From Amycolatopsis sp. (lineage in GTDB: Bacteria; Actinomycetota; Actinomycetes; Mycobacteriales; Pseudonocardiaceae), in contig NZ_JAODNM010000131.1 in assembly GCF_025464955.1 (NCBI RefSeq), positions 1 to 64,000 on the forward strand: a DNA stretch of 64,000 bases, written 5' to 3'. Each line of letters starts with the position of its first letter. Position 1 is the stretch's first letter. The position numbers and the translations under genes are program-made. Below are positions 10,166 to 19,584 of the stretch, one piece after another. The notes under the pieces are model-generated. The model ran no database searches and was not told the DNA's origin. It saw nothing but the letters and a program-made list of their open reading frames with translations.

Positions 10166-10909
10166 ATGAGCGGCGAAGGTTCAGCCGGGCACCTGCCTGC
10201 AGGACTGGCCTCGGCCTGGGGATTCACCCACGTCGGCAAGCGTGGGCCGAAACCCGCCCACAGCGTCGGGCAGATCGTCGACGCAGCCGCCGAGCTCGCC
10301 GACGCAGGGGGGTTCGCCGCGCTCTCGATGCCGCGGATCGCCCGGCAGTTGGGCCTGACCGCCAACGCGCTCTACCGCTACGTCAGCTCCCGAGACGAGC
10401 TGATGATGCTGCTGGCCGACGCCGGTTGGGGCCCGCCCCCGGATTCCCTGCCGACCTCGGGCCCATGGCGGGCGGCCGTCACCGCCTGGACCCGCGCGAT
10501 GATCGACCGCTTCGCCGTCCGCCCATGGCTGCTCGACGTGCCGATCCAGGGCGCGCCGGTGACACCGAACCTGTTGCGATGGCTGGAGGTACTGCTGACG
10601 TCGCTGGCGGGGTCCGGCCTCAGCGCGAACGACCTACTCGGCTGCGCGATCCTCTTCGACGGTTACGCCCGCAACACCGCGAGCCTCACGAGGAGCCTCA
10701 AGAACAGCCGGACATCGCCGGTCGAGGCCGCTGCCGCGATGGAGTTTCTGCGGCCGTTGCTCCAGGAACGGGGCTATCCACTGCTCTCGGCGATTTCAGC
10801 CGGCGGCGCCTACGCCGATGACCCGGAATTCGCCGACGAGGAGTTCGGCCTCGAACGAATCCTGGACGGAGTCGAGGTCTTGATCGCCCGTCGGCGCCCC
10901 AAAGTATAG
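10166..10909 (+). CDS. TetR/AcrR-family transcriptional regulator
   Basis: This 247-residue regulator has an N-terminal helix-turn-helix region (IVDAAAELADAGGFAALSMPRIARQ, then LGLTANALYRYVSSRDEL, broken here only for length) and a longer ligand-binding domain that retains the WLLDVPIQGAP segment of the TetR subfamily with a TetR_C_33-like C-terminus. I prefer ATG at 10166 over the upstream GTG at 10121 because a strong GGAGGAGGGAAGG lies just before it and the GTG falls inside the inverted repeat. It is likely an autorepressor that also controls the divergent DUF1707 gene. The ligand is unknown. Confidence 0.85.
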   Translation: MSGEGSAGHLPAGLASAWGFTHVGKRGPKPAHSVGQIVDAAAELADAGGFAALSMPRIARQLGLTANALYRYVSSRDELMMLLADAGWGPPPDSLPTSGPWRAAVTAWTRAMIDRFAVRPWLLDVPIQGAPVTPNLLRWLEVLLTSLAGSGLSANDLLGCAILFDGYARNTASLTRSLKNSRTSPVEAAAAMEFLRPLLQERGYPLLSAISAGGAYADDPEFADEEFGLERILDGVEVLIARRRPKV

Positions 10910-10913
10910 GTCG

Positions 10914-11411
10914 TTATACAACAGGAGCGTCGGGGTCGAGAACGTACAGGCGCGGCAGGTTCACGACAATCGCCTCCTGCGTGCTGCGCGCGATGACGAC
11001 CACGGCTTCCTCGTCACCGGACGGGTTTTCCTCGCGGTGCGGAACGAACGGCGGAACGAAGATGTAGTCGCCGGGTTCGGTCTTGATCCGCACTTCCTCG
11101 ACCTGCTCACCCACGCCCTCGGCGAACACGAACTCGGGATGCCCGCTGACGACGTGGATCGCGGTTTCGGAATGGCCGTGGTGGTGGTTGCCCGACGACG
11201 TCTTCGCGGCCACGTGCGTCTGGCCCATCCAAAGCTTTTCCGAGCCGACGCTCTCCCCGGTTATCGCGGCCAGCCGTCGCATGCCCGCGGTCTGGGCGGT
11301 GCCGGCGTCGAGGTCGGCGGCGCGGACGTGGTGCACGCGGGCCCGCGACGGCCCTGAACCAGGCACACCAGGGTCGGGCAGGTCGGGATGGAATGCGTCG
11401 TGCGCGGTCAT
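10914..11411 (-). CDS. Cupin-domain protein
   Basis: This 165-residue single-domain cupin has a first metal motif GNHHHGHSE (about residues 75-83) and a second motif PGDYIFVPPFVPHREEN (about 114-130). Histidine and glutamate ligands are in the usual places, so it probably binds a divalent metal. Such proteins act as small isomerases, dioxygenases or binding proteins; nothing here fixes the reaction. It diverges from an MFS exporter and converges with the TetR gene, whose stop codon is 5 bases away. Confidence 0.83.
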   Translation of the reverse strand: MTAHDAFHPDLPDPGVPGSGPSRARVHHVRAADLDAGTAQTAGMRRLAAITGESVGSEKLWMGQTHVAAKTSSGNHHHGHSETAIHVVSGHPEFVFAEGVGEQVEEVRIKTEPGDYIFVPPFVPHREENPSGDEEAVVVIARSTQEAIVVNLPRLYVLDPDAPVV

Positions 11412-11427
11412 CTTCGCAGCCTAGTGA

Positions 11428-11452
11428 TACCGCTCACCGCGGCACCGCGGTA
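11428..11452. promoter_or_regulatory. Operator-like repeat between cupin and MFS genes
   Basis: TACCGC and GCGGTA form an inverted repeat with a 13-base spacer. The interior contains two tandem copies of CACCGCGG (11435-11442 and 11443-11450). It lies in the 95-base divergent region and could serve either promoter. The nearby TetR at 12711-13310 is a plausible ligand-sensing partner, but this is inference. Confidence 0.45.
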
Positions 11453-11506
11453 AGCGCCGGCACCGGATATTGTGAACGGTGCGTGCAGTATTTCGGTGGA
11501 GGTGCG

Positions 11507-12727
11507 ATGGAGAAGCCCGCGGTCACAGCGCCACGGAGCCTGCGCGCGGTCACGGTTGTGCTCGCGTTCGCCTGCGGCGCGACGGTGGCGAACCTGTACT
11601 ACGCGCAGCCTCTTCTCGATGAAATCTCGAGCGCGTTCCGCGTCAGCCAAGGCAACGCCGCGCTGGTCGTCACCCTGACCCAACTCGGTTACGCGCTGGG
11701 CATGGTCGCGCTGATGCCGCTGGGCGACCTGTTGGAGAACCGCGCGCTCGCCTCCCGCACCTTGCTGGCCACCGCGATCGCGCTCGTCGTAGCCGGGGTG
11801 TCCCCGGGCTTCGGCCTCTTCCTGGCCGCGTCGGTGCTGGTCGGGATGACGTCGGTGGTCGCGCAGATCCTCATCCCGTTCGCCGCGCACCTCGCGCCCG
11901 AAGACCAGCGCGGACGGTTCGTCGGCACCGTCATGACGGGCCTGCTGCTCGGCATCCTCCTGGCCAGGACGCTGTCCAGCCTGGTGGCCGCGGCCTGGGG
12001 CTGGCGCACCATCTACCTCATCTCGGCCGGGCTGATGCTCGTCGTCGCGGTCGTCCTGGTGCGGGCGCTCCCCCGCCGCCACCCCGGCCGTTCCGTGACG
12101 TACCCGCAGCTGATGCGGTCCATCGGTGAGCTCATCCGGAGTGAACCGGCGCTGCGGCGACGCGCCGTCTGCCAGGCACTGCTGTTCGGCACGTTCAGCT
12201 GCTTCTGGACGTCGGTCGCCTTCGAACTCATCCGCGCCCACGGCCTCAACCAGGCACAGATCGGGTTGTTCGCGCTGGTGGGCGCGGCCGGTGCGGCGGC
12301 GGCGCCGATCGCCGGGCGGCTCGGTGACCGCGGCCACGGCTGGATCGGCAGCGGGATCGCGCTGGCACTGGCGGTTGTCGCGCTCATCGTCGCGGACGTG
12401 GGCGCCGGCAACCTCATCGTCCTCGCGCTCGCCGGTGTCCTGCTCGATCTCGCCGTGCAGGGCCATCAGGGGTTCAGCCAGCAGGAGATCTACGGCCTGC
12501 GCGCCGACGCCCGCGCACGAATCAACACCGTGTTCATGACAACGATCTTCGTCGGCGGTGCGATCGCGTCGGCCGTTTCCGGAGCACTCTACGACGCCGT
12601 CGGCTGGACCGGCGTGACGCTGTTCGGCGCCGCGTTGCCGGCGATCGGCCTGGTGATCTGGGCGTGGTCGACACTGCGCGCCCGGCGCGGTCCTGTCCTA
12701 CTGACCGAGGTCAGCGCAAACCGGTGA
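11507..12727 (+). CDS. MFS transporter
   Basis: This 406-residue major facilitator protein with about 12 transmembrane segments begins MEKPAVTAPRSLRAVTV, followed by the motif NLYYAQPLLDEIS that is common in small-drug and sugar-efflux MFS members. The start at 11507 is preceded by GGTGGAGG at a good distance; in-frame codons upstream give no family similarity. It probably exports a small molecule by proton antiport. Its 3' end overlaps the convergent TetR gene by 17 bases. Confidence 0.85.
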   Translation: MEKPAVTAPRSLRAVTVVLAFACGATVANLYYAQPLLDEISSAFRVSQGNAALVVTLTQLGYALGMVALMPLGDLLENRALASRTLLATAIALVVAGVSPGFGLFLAASVLVGMTSVVAQILIPFAAHLAPEDQRGRFVGTVMTGLLLGILLARTLSSLVAAAWGWRTIYLISAGLMLVVAVVLVRALPRRHPGRSVTYPQLMRSIGELIRSEPALRRRAVCQALLFGTFSCFWTSVAFELIRAHGLNQAQIGLFALVGAAGAAAAPIAGRLGDRGHGWIGSGIALALAVVALIVADVGAGNLIVLALAGVLLDLAVQGHQGFSQQEIYGLRADARARINTVFMTTIFVGGAIASAVSGALYDAVGWTGVTLFGAALPAIGLVIWAWSTLRARRGPVLLTEVSANR

Positions 12728-13310
12728 GAACCTGCTGCACCAGGGTTTCCGCGAGCCCGTCGGACAACAGCTCGTGCCCGAAGAGCAGCCGGTAGTAAAG
12801 CGGGCCGAACAGCTGGTCCATCACCGCGGGCAGGTCGGCGTCGGACCGGATCTCACCGCGGTCGATACCGGCCCTGAGCAGTTCTTCGACGACGGCACGC
12901 CGAGGCCGGAGCCAGCGCGTGGCCAACGCCGCGCGGATGTCAGGATCGGACTGCGCGAGCGCGACCATCTCCCGCATCAATGAGCCGGTGGCCGGATCCA
13001 CGAACAGCTGCTGCAGGCTGCCGACTTGCATGGTCAACGCCTCAGCGAGAGACGCTCCGCAGGTGACGGCCATCGTGGGCTTCGTCCTGACGAAGAAGCT
13101 GTCCAGCGCGACGTGCGCACGGGACGGCCACCACTTGTAGATCGTCGCCTTGCTGACGCCGGCCCGCGCGGCGATGGCTTCCATCGTCGCCGCGCCCATC
13201 CCGCCCTGGATCAGCAGGTCGGCCGCCGCGTCCAGCACCGCCAGTCGCGCGCGCTCGCTGCGGGGCCTGCCTCGAGCCGGGGGCGGCGCCGCTCGCCCGG
13301 AGTCCTCCAT
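12711..13310 (-). CDS. TetR-family repressor
   Basis: This 199-residue TetR protein has a classical helix-turn-helix: ERARLAVLDAAADLL, then AATMEAIAARAGVSKATIY and KWWPSR (about residues 18-65). The C-terminal domain resembles TetR_C_16-type ligand pockets. Converging with the MFS exporter and overlapping its last codons, it is a reasonable candidate regulator of that exporter. A basic, proline-rich N-terminus (APPPARGRPRSER) precedes the HTH, as is usual. Confidence 0.87.
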   Translation of the reverse strand: MEDSGRAAPPPARGRPRSERARLAVLDAAADLLIQGGMGAATMEAIAARAGVSKATIYKWWPSRAHVALDSFFVRTKPTMAVTCGASLAEALTMQVGSLQQLFVDPATGSLMREMVALAQSDPDIRAALATRWLRPRRAVVEELLRAGIDRGEIRSDADLPAVMDQLFGPLYYRLLFGHELLSDGLAETLVQQVLTGLR

Positions 13311-13375
13311 CCCAGGATCGTTTCACAGTGCCCGAGATGCTGCGGGAACCGTGGCCACGCGGTTCAATCGACGGT

Positions 13376-14380
13376 ATGGACCCGCTCTACGCGTTACGGC
13401 AGATCGCGTTCCACCTGGAACGCGCCGGCGAGCCGACCTATCGGGTGCAGGCGTTCCGCAAGGCGGCCAAGGTCATCGGCGAACTCACCGAAGACGAACT
13501 TGCCCAGCGGGTCAAGGCCGGCACGCTCACCGCGTTGTCGGGCATCGGCAAGGCGACCGCCGGGGTGGTGGCCGACGCCGTCGCGGGGAGGGATCCGGCG
13601 TACCTCACGAAAGTCCTCCAAGGCGGCGACCCGGTACCGGACGGCGGTGACCTCCAAAAGGCGTTGCGCGGCGACTGCCACACCCATTCGGATTGGTCCG
13701 ACGGCGGCAGTCCGATCGCCGAAATGGCCGTAGCCGCGCGGGACCTCGGCCACGAGTGGATGGTGCTGACCGACCACTCGCCGCGGCTGACCGTCGCGAA
13801 CGGGCTGTCCCCCGACCGCCTCCGCGCCCAGCTCGACGTCGTCGCCGCGCTCAACGAGCGGCTCGCGCCGTTCCGGATTCTGTCCGGCATCGAGGTGGAC
13901 ATCCATCTCGACGGCTCGCTCGACCAGGAGCCGGACCTGCTCGACGACCTGGACTTCGTCGTGGCGAGTGTCCATTCCAAACTACGGATGCCGAAGCCGG
14001 AGATGACCGCGAGGCTGCTGGCCGCCGTTTCGCATCCCCGGGTCAACGTGCTCGGGCACTGCACGGGCCGGCTGGTGACCGGCCGGGGCCGGCCGGAATC
14101 GGAGTTCGACGCCGAGCAGGTCTTCCAAGCCTGTCTGGACAACGACGTCGCCGTCGAAATCAACGCCCGGCCCGAGCGGCTGGACCCGCCGAGGCGGCTG
14201 CTCGACCTCGCCGTCGAGATGGGCTGCCGGTTCGCCGTCGACAGCGACGCGCACGCACCCGGCCAGCTGTCGTGGCAGCCGTACGGATGCGTGCGCGCGA
14301 TCGAGTGCGGGGTCGACGCCGACGACGTCGTCAACACGATGACCGCGGACGACCTCGTCGCCTGGGCCAACCCGGGCTGA
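13376..14380 (+). CDS. PHP-domain phosphoesterase with helix-hairpin-helix N-terminus (PolX-like, no polymerase)
   Basis: Residues 1-95 of 334 resemble the helix-hairpin-helix region of family X DNA polymerases (ALRQIAFHLERAGEPTYRVQ, then SGIGKATAGVVADAV). Residues 98-330 are a PHP metal-dependent phosphoesterase with CHTHSDWSDGG (H102, H104), LTDHSPR, SGIEVDIHLDG, SVHSKL, GHCTGRL and DSDAHAP. No polymerase catalytic core is present. It may act as a DNA-end phosphoesterase or a histidinol-phosphatase-type enzyme. Start: homologues begin with MDPxxALRxIAF, so I use 13376 rather than the upstream GTG at 13328. Confidence 0.87.
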   Translation: MDPLYALRQIAFHLERAGEPTYRVQAFRKAAKVIGELTEDELAQRVKAGTLTALSGIGKATAGVVADAVAGRDPAYLTKVLQGGDPVPDGGDLQKALRGDCHTHSDWSDGGSPIAEMAVAARDLGHEWMVLTDHSPRLTVANGLSPDRLRAQLDVVAALNERLAPFRILSGIEVDIHLDGSLDQEPDLLDDLDFVVASVHSKLRMPKPEMTARLLAAVSHPRVNVLGHCTGRLVTGRGRPESEFDAEQVFQACLDNDVAVEINARPERLDPPRRLLDLAVEMGCRFAVDSDAHAPGQLSWQPYGCVRAIECGVDADDVVNTMTADDLVAWANPG

Positions 14381-14473
14381 CAGTCAGCTCGTTCAGTTCA
14401 CGAAGTCGGCCGCGTGGTTTTCCACGCCGACGGGCACACCGCCAGGCGGGGCTCGACCGAGTCGGGTCGGCGG

Positions 14474-15143
14474 ACCCGGCGCTTCCGGTGACAAGGACGA
14501 GCGCGAACAGCCAGCCGGTACCGATCAGGGTGACCACGAGACCCACGAGGATCAACGTCCGGCCGAGTTTCGCGATCAGGCGGTAAGCGGCGATCGACGC
14601 GAGGACGATGCCCGCCGCGACGGGGGACAGGCCCAGCGCCGCATGCAACGGCGTGTAGCCCAGGCCGTTCTGCATGAACACCGACAGGACGTAGAGCAGG
14701 CCGGCGACCACCGCGAAGAAGACGATGCCGAGGATAAGACCCGAGGTGAAGCCTTTGTTTTTCAGCAGTGACGGTTGGATGAGCGGAGCGGACGCCGTCC
14801 GCTGGCGTCGGCAGAACAGGACGAAGGAGACGAGGCCGAGCGCGATGGCGAGGATCGGGACGACCGTCCAGCCATTGCCTGAGCCGTCGATCAGTCCGTA
14901 GAGCAGGCCGAGCATCGTGACGGCGAGGAAGCCGGAGCCGAGCCCATCGACCCCGGTTTCCGGGGTGCCGGTGTCCTTCGGCAGGAGTTTGACAGCGGCG
15001 GCGAGCGCGGCGCCGCCGAGGACGAGGTTGATCAGGAACATCGAGCGCCAGCCCAGGCTGAACAGGTCGGCGTCGATCAGGAAGCCGGCGAGGATCGGGC
15101 CGCCGACCGCGCACAGTCCCTTGCCCAACGGTGCCAACGCTTT
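14474..15143 (-). pseudogene. DHA2-type MFS exporter remnant, both ends lost
   Basis: The minus strand encodes a continuous stretch of DHA2 (EmrB/QacA-like) transporter from KALAPLGKGLCAVGGPILAG to GTGWLFALVLVTGS. This covers roughly transmembrane segments 5-12. The first hundred or so residues with the family start, and the C-terminal end, are missing; flanking codons in the same frame are unrelated. It abuts a truncated TetR gene of opposite orientation, so a former divergent regulator-exporter pair seems to have lost its middle. Confidence 0.8.
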
Positions 15144-15149
15144 GCTGGT

Positions 15150-15471
15150 CGTCGACGCCATGATCGCGCTGTTGAAGGAAGCCGGACTCGACGACCCGAC
15201 GATCTCGTGGGCAGTGGACCTGCTCTACCTCTTCATCACCGCATGCGCGGCCGAGCAAAGCGTCTACGTCGACAAAGAGTCCGAAGGGCAGACCGAAGCC
15301 GGCGTGGTGAAGGCGCTCGAGGACTACTACGCAACGGTGTCCGCCGAGCGCTACCCGATGGTTTTCGCGCTACGTAGGCAACTGATGGTCGGAACCGGTG
15401 ACGAGCGCGGCTCCTGGGCGTTGAAAGTGCTCATCAACGGGATTCTCGGTACGCCCGCCGAGATCGTGTGA
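15150..15471 (+). pseudogene. TetR regulator remnant, C-terminal domain only
   Basis: The plus-strand frame encodes ALLKEAGLDDPTISWAVDLL, then LYLFITACAAEQSVYVDKE, and continues to a natural stop at 15471. This is the effector-binding half of a TetR protein with the TetR_C_1-like pattern. The helix-turn-helix is missing and upstream codons in this frame are antisense to the MFS remnant. The 3' end overlaps the convergent glycoside hydrolase gene. Confidence 0.75.
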
Positions 15472-18082
15472 ACGGGCGCAGCACAGGAGCGGCGGCGAGT
15501 CCGCTCGGGTCGAGCCCGTCGGCTTGGTGCCGGGTCCCGGCGTAGTAGCGGTTCGCCGCGGTGGAGGCGACGTGGAGTGTGAGTTCGTTGCGCCCCTTGA
15601 CCAGCACGTCGTCGAGGAGACAACGATAGGGCCCCCAGCCGAGCCGGGCGACGGATTCGCCGTTGAGGTCGATCTCGACGCTGCCGTGCACAGCGGGGAG
15701 TACCAGTTCCCAGCGTGTCCAGGCGAGCTGCTCGTCGGTCACGTCGAACGACACGCGGTACTCACCGACGCCGGAGTACCGCGGCAGCCCTTGCTGTTCC
15801 CAGCCGCGGTCCACGGCGATCGGCCGCGGGTCGCCGTCGGCGGTCAAGGTCCAGCCGGTCCGCAGCGAGACCGTCGCCGGAACGACGGACGGCCCGTCGC
15901 CCAACTGGAAACAAGCCAGTTCGCCGGGGCCCAGTGACAACTCGTATTCGCCGTCCAGTTCGATGACGTCGTCGACGAGGCCCGATTCGGGACGCCAGCG
16001 GGTAAGGCTGCCCGGAAGCGAACTCGGGCTCAGCGTGACGCGCGCAGGCTGGTCAGCGTCGTTGAAAACGGCCAGCCGCCACCCGTCGCCGTCGCGCCCG
16101 CGACGCGACCACACGGACGGTTCCGCTCGCACCGACACGTGGCCGGACAACGCACCACCGAGCACAGCGTCAAGAGCGTCGGCGTCGTCAACAGCCACCG
16201 GGACGCCATCCCAGTGCGACGCCAGCAGCGGCCGGATCCGTTCGACGAGTGCCGGGTCCTCCCCCGCCGCTTGGGTGGCACCGGGCAGCCGGCCCGACGC
16301 GACGACGACTCCTCCCCCGGCGACGAACGAACGCAGCGCGGCGACCGTGTCCTCGTCGGCGATGACCGACACCCCGGGAAGCACCAGCACGCGGTACTGT
16401 CCGTCGAGCTGCCCGGCGCGCAGATCGCGTTCGTCGACCAGGTGGTAGTCGTATCCGGTGCGAGCAAGGTGTTCGGCCCAGAACGCGACGTGTGCGCCGT
16501 AGCCGTCGGAGGGTCCGCCCGCCCAGTTGGTCCGCAGCGGATAGAGGACAGCGACCTCGGACAAGGGATCCGCCGCGTCGAGGAATTCGGACAGCCTGCC
16601 GGATTCCTCGGCGAACGCGCGGTGGTGGCCGAACCACGGCTCGAAGTTGACGCCGGGGGCGAAGTCGAACCGCGGGTTGGTGAACAGTTCGTCGCGGTCG
16701 TCACCGTCGGTGAGCCAGAACGCGTGCATCAAGAGCTGACGCGCGCCGAGCAGGTGGTGCCGGACAGTCTGCGCGCGCAGTTCGGAAAGGGTCAGCTCCC
16801 ACCGCCCTGCGGCGAAATGCGAGCCGGTGACCGTACGTGCGAAGTACTGCTCGACCAAGCATCCGCTGCGCCCGTTCGACCGCGCCACCGAATCGCCGAA
16901 CTTGGCACCGATCTGTGGATGGGCGTTGCGCGCGTCGACCGCGGTGAGGTCGCGCCACCGGTCGAGCCCGAAGTAGTCGGTGCCGAAGTTGGTGCGCGGG
17001 TCCTCGGTGATGATCGTGCTCGCCGGGTCCCACGAGGACACGTATCCGAGCACCTCGTGGCCTGACAGCGCCACGGAATGTTCACCACACCAGCGCGACA
17101 ACGGCTGAAAGAACGCGTCGATGCCCGTGGACGAGTAGCGCTCGAAGAACGCGCATCGCCATGCGGGCGTCATCGGCCCGACGTCGGTCACCAGCGCCAG
17201 CAGCTCGCGCCGGTCGGCGGGAACGATTCCGGGCGCGAACATGAGCGACGAGCCCACGTGCCCGGTGTGTTCGCGCCACCGGAAGAAGCAGCCGTGCGGC
17301 TGGTCGAAGAACATGTACTGGACCGTGGTGCCGAAGTGCTCCCCGAACGCGTCGGCGTAGGGCTGGTAGCCGACTTCGAGGAACCGTTCCGCCGCTTCCG
17401 GCAGCAGGTAGTTGATCATCCGGCTCGACGCGCAGCGCGCGGCCACGAACACCGTCACGGCGTCCAGACCGCTGGGCAGGACGTCACGAGGTACGCGGAC
17501 CGTGCAGCCGCCGTCGCCCGACGTGACGAGCTCCGCGGCCGCGGTGACGTCCACAATGGACTTGGCGCTGCCGATGCCGCCGGCCGGATGGGCCAGTGCC
17601 GCGACGACCAGCCAATCCGCCCAGCGCACCTTCCCGTCCTCGAACACCCACGCCATCCCGGGATCGAGCAGGTACTCGACGTCGGTGGGCCGGATGTCGC
17701 CGACCACGCACTCGACGTCGTCACCCGAGCCCTGCGACGTCGACTGCGCTGCCGACCAGAAGAGATGTGACTCCCTCAGTTCGTCGCGGCCGGCGACGGT
17801 ACGGCCGCCCGCGTGCCCGGACAGCCAGTTGTACTCGTCGTAGACGCCCATCATCAGCCCGCGGGCGGCGGCTTCGTCGGCCGCCGCCCGGCAGGCCGCG
17901 AGGTACTCCTCGCCGAGGTACTCGTCGAGCGGGAAAGACAACCGCGCCTGGATCTGGAACGACCGGAACCCGGCGCCGGCCAGCTGGTCGAGCTGGGTAC
18001 TAATCTCTTCGGCGGTCGGAATGCGGTGCCAGAACCAGTACGTGGCAGGCGCGTGCCAGACGTCCGGGCGTTCGAAGCTCAC
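15434..18082 (-). CDS. Large glycoside hydrolase (GH106-like, with C-terminal jelly-roll)
   Basis: This 882-residue protein begins with a barrel-type catalytic region: YWFWHRIPTAEEISTQLDQL, then AGFRSFQIQARL and GVYDEYNW. A class I GATase-like Rossmann region (about 560-610, YRVLVLPGVSVIADEDTVAA, then GGGVVVASG) and a GH2-type sugar-binding jelly-roll (about 770-860) follow. This order is that of GH106 alpha-L-rhamnosidase-like enzymes; the sugar specificity cannot be read. No signal peptide is evident, so it is probably cytosolic. Its ATG overlaps the stop of the NCS1 permease, making it the last gene of the nicX operon. That context is odd and suggests a glycosylated substrate taken up by the permease (inference). 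Confidence 0.75.
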   Translation of the reverse strand: MSFERPDVWHAPATYWFWHRIPTAEEISTQLDQLAGAGFRSFQIQARLSFPLDEYLGEEYLAACRAAADEAAARGLMMGVYDEYNWLSGHAGGRTVAGRDELRESHLFWSAAQSTSQGSGDDVECVVGDIRPTDVEYLLDPGMAWVFEDGKVRWADWLVVAALAHPAGGIGSAKSIVDVTAAAELVTSGDGGCTVRVPRDVLPSGLDAVTVFVAARCASSRMINYLLPEAAERFLEVGYQPYADAFGEHFGTTVQYMFFDQPHGCFFRWREHTGHVGSSLMFAPGIVPADRRELLALVTDVGPMTPAWRCAFFERYSSTGIDAFFQPLSRWCGEHSVALSGHEVLGYVSSWDPASTIITEDPRTNFGTDYFGLDRWRDLTAVDARNAHPQIGAKFGDSVARSNGRSGCLVEQYFARTVTGSHFAAGRWELTLSELRAQTVRHHLLGARQLLMHAFWLTDGDDRDELFTNPRFDFAPGVNFEPWFGHHRAFAEESGRLSEFLDAADPLSEVAVLYPLRTNWAGGPSDGYGAHVAFWAEHLARTGYDYHLVDERDLRAGQLDGQYRVLVLPGVSVIADEDTVAALRSFVAGGGVVVASGRLPGATQAAGEDPALVERIRPLLASHWDGVPVAVDDADALDAVLGGALSGHVSVRAEPSVWSRRGRDGDGWRLAVFNDADQPARVTLSPSSLPGSLTRWRPESGLVDDVIELDGEYELSLGPGELACFQLGDGPSVVPATVSLRTGWTLTADGDPRPIAVDRGWEQQGLPRYSGVGEYRVSFDVTDEQLAWTRWELVLPAVHGSVEIDLNGESVARLGWGPYRCLLDDVLVKGRNELTLHVASTAANRYYAGTRHQADGLDPSGLAAAPVLRPFTRSRRAYRESR

Positions 18083-19584
18083 GACGCGACCTTCTCCGTC
18101 ACTCGCGGCGGTGCGGACGCGTACTGGCCGGGCAGGGTGATTTTCAGCGCGAACGTCAGGAACGCGTAGAGCGCCGCCCCGATCACCATCGCGATGACGA
18201 CACCGATGTTGGTGCTGCCGATGACACCCTTCTTCGCGCTGTCGGACAGGAAGAACCCGACGACCTTCGCGATGTTCGGGTCCGACGAGGTGACCAGCCC
18301 GAGCCCGATGACCGACGCGACGCCGAGCGACACCAGTGCCGTCCAGCGGCCGCTCCGGCCGCCTTCACCCTCGCGTTTGGCCAGGTCGACGTTCCAGTCG
18401 AGCCGGCGCTGCCGGATGAAGTCGAGCAGCACGATGCCGCCCATCGTGCCCATCACGACCGAGATCAGCGCGAGGAACGCCTGGAAGGTGGCCAGGAAAG
18501 AGTCCGAGATGAAGAGCAGGTAGAACGCGCCGAGCGAGATGACGACCATGTTGATCGCGGTCGTCCCGGCGCGGGACAGCGGGACGCCCAGCGCCAGCAG
18601 TGCCAGCCCGGACGAGTAGAGGCCGGTGATCGCGGCGGCGATCAGCGAGATCACGATGACGATGGTGAACGGGATGAAGAACCACAGCGGCAGCAGGTTG
18701 GTCAGCGCGCCGATGGGGTCCGACGCGGTCTGCGCGCCCAGTGCGGGATCGCTCGCGACGAGCAGCACACCGAGGACGAGCAGGACGACGACCGGAAGCG
18801 AGATCCCGCCGGCTGTCCAGCTGATGACCCCGCGGGCGCCGGTCTTGCGCGGCAGATAACGCGCGAAGTCGCCGCCGTAGTTGAGGAAACCGAGCCCGAC
18901 GATCGTCATCGCGAGCACGACCCCGCCGATGAACGTCACGAACGAGCCGTTGGGAGCGGAGCCGAGCTTGCTCCAGTGGATGTGCGGCAGGATCAGGCCG
19001 ATGAACACCAGCGTCATCACCGCGGTGAGCCAGGCGATCCAGTTCTCCACCTTGAGGATCAGCTGGTGACCGAACACCGCGACGGTCATCGTCGTCGCGA
19101 GGACGACGACGTACCAGAGCACGATCGCGAGGACGTTGCCCTCGCCCTTCCCGTCGGCGAAGGCCGACGGCCAGAGCCGGGCGAACAGCTTCGCCCCTGA
19201 CGTCGACGCCAGCGTGATGATGGTGATCTTCCAGCCCAGGTTGGACAGGTAGGCGAAGAACGTCGGGAACTTGTTGCCGTGGAAGCCGAACGCGATCCGG
19301 GTCTGGGTCAGCGTCGGCAGTCCCGTCCGTGGGCCGCCGACGGCGATGATGCCCACGAGCGCCGACGACACGAGGTAGCCCAACACGCCGGCGAGGATCG
19401 CCTGCCAGGCACTCAGTCCCAGGCCGAAAACGAAGATCCCGTAGCTGATGCCCAGGATGGATACGTTCCAGGAGAACCAGATGGCGAAGAGCCCGCGTGG
19501 GGTACCCCGCCGTTCTTCGTCGGGCACCGGGTTGACGCCGTTGCGCTCGACCGTTGGTCCGGTGGTGGTCGGTGCTTCGCTCAC
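18079..19584 (-). CDS. NCS1-family nucleobase/heterocycle:cation symporter
   Basis: This 501-residue membrane protein with about 12 hydrophobic segments has the NCS1 hallmarks FAIWFSWNVSILGISYG near residue 35 and TRIAFGFHGNKFPTFFAYLS near 95-115. NCS1 carriers import cytosine, purines, hydantoins, thiamine and related heterocycles with Na+ or H+. I chose GTG at 19584 (VSEAPTTTG), which follows AGAAGGAG and overlaps the TAG of the maleate isomerase gene by one base. Lying between nicE and the glycoside hydrolase, it probably imports nicotinate, a hydroxynicotinate or a nicotinate conjugate. That substrate is inferred from context. Confidence 0.88.
   Translation of the reverse strand: MSEAPTTTGPTVERNGVNPVPDEERRGTPRGLFAIWFSWNVSILGISYGIFVFGLGLSAWQAILAGVLGYLVSSALVGIIAVGGPRTGLPTLTQTRIAFGFHGNKFPTFFAYLSNLGWKITIITLASTSGAKLFARLWPSAFADGKGEGNVLAIVLWYVVVLATTMTVAVFGHQLILKVENWIAWLTAVMTLVFIGLILPHIHWSKLGSAPNGSFVTFIGGVVLAMTIVGLGFLNYGGDFARYLPRKTGARGVISWTAGGISLPVVVLLVLGVLLVASDPALGAQTASDPIGALTNLLPLWFFIPFTIVIVISLIAAAITGLYSSGLALLALGVPLSRAGTTAINMVVISLGAFYLLFISDSFLATFQAFLALISVVMGTMGGIVLLDFIRQRRLDWNVDLAKREGEGGRSGRWTALVSLGVASVIGLGLVTSSDPNIAKVVGFFLSDSAKKGVIGSTNIGVVIAMVIGAALYAFLTFALKITLPGQYASAPPRVTEKVAS

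Noticed and set aside
13328-13375. Earlier GTG start for the PHP-domain gene
   Set aside because: The extra 16 residues do not resemble the family, which begins with MDP followed by the helix-hairpin-helix region.
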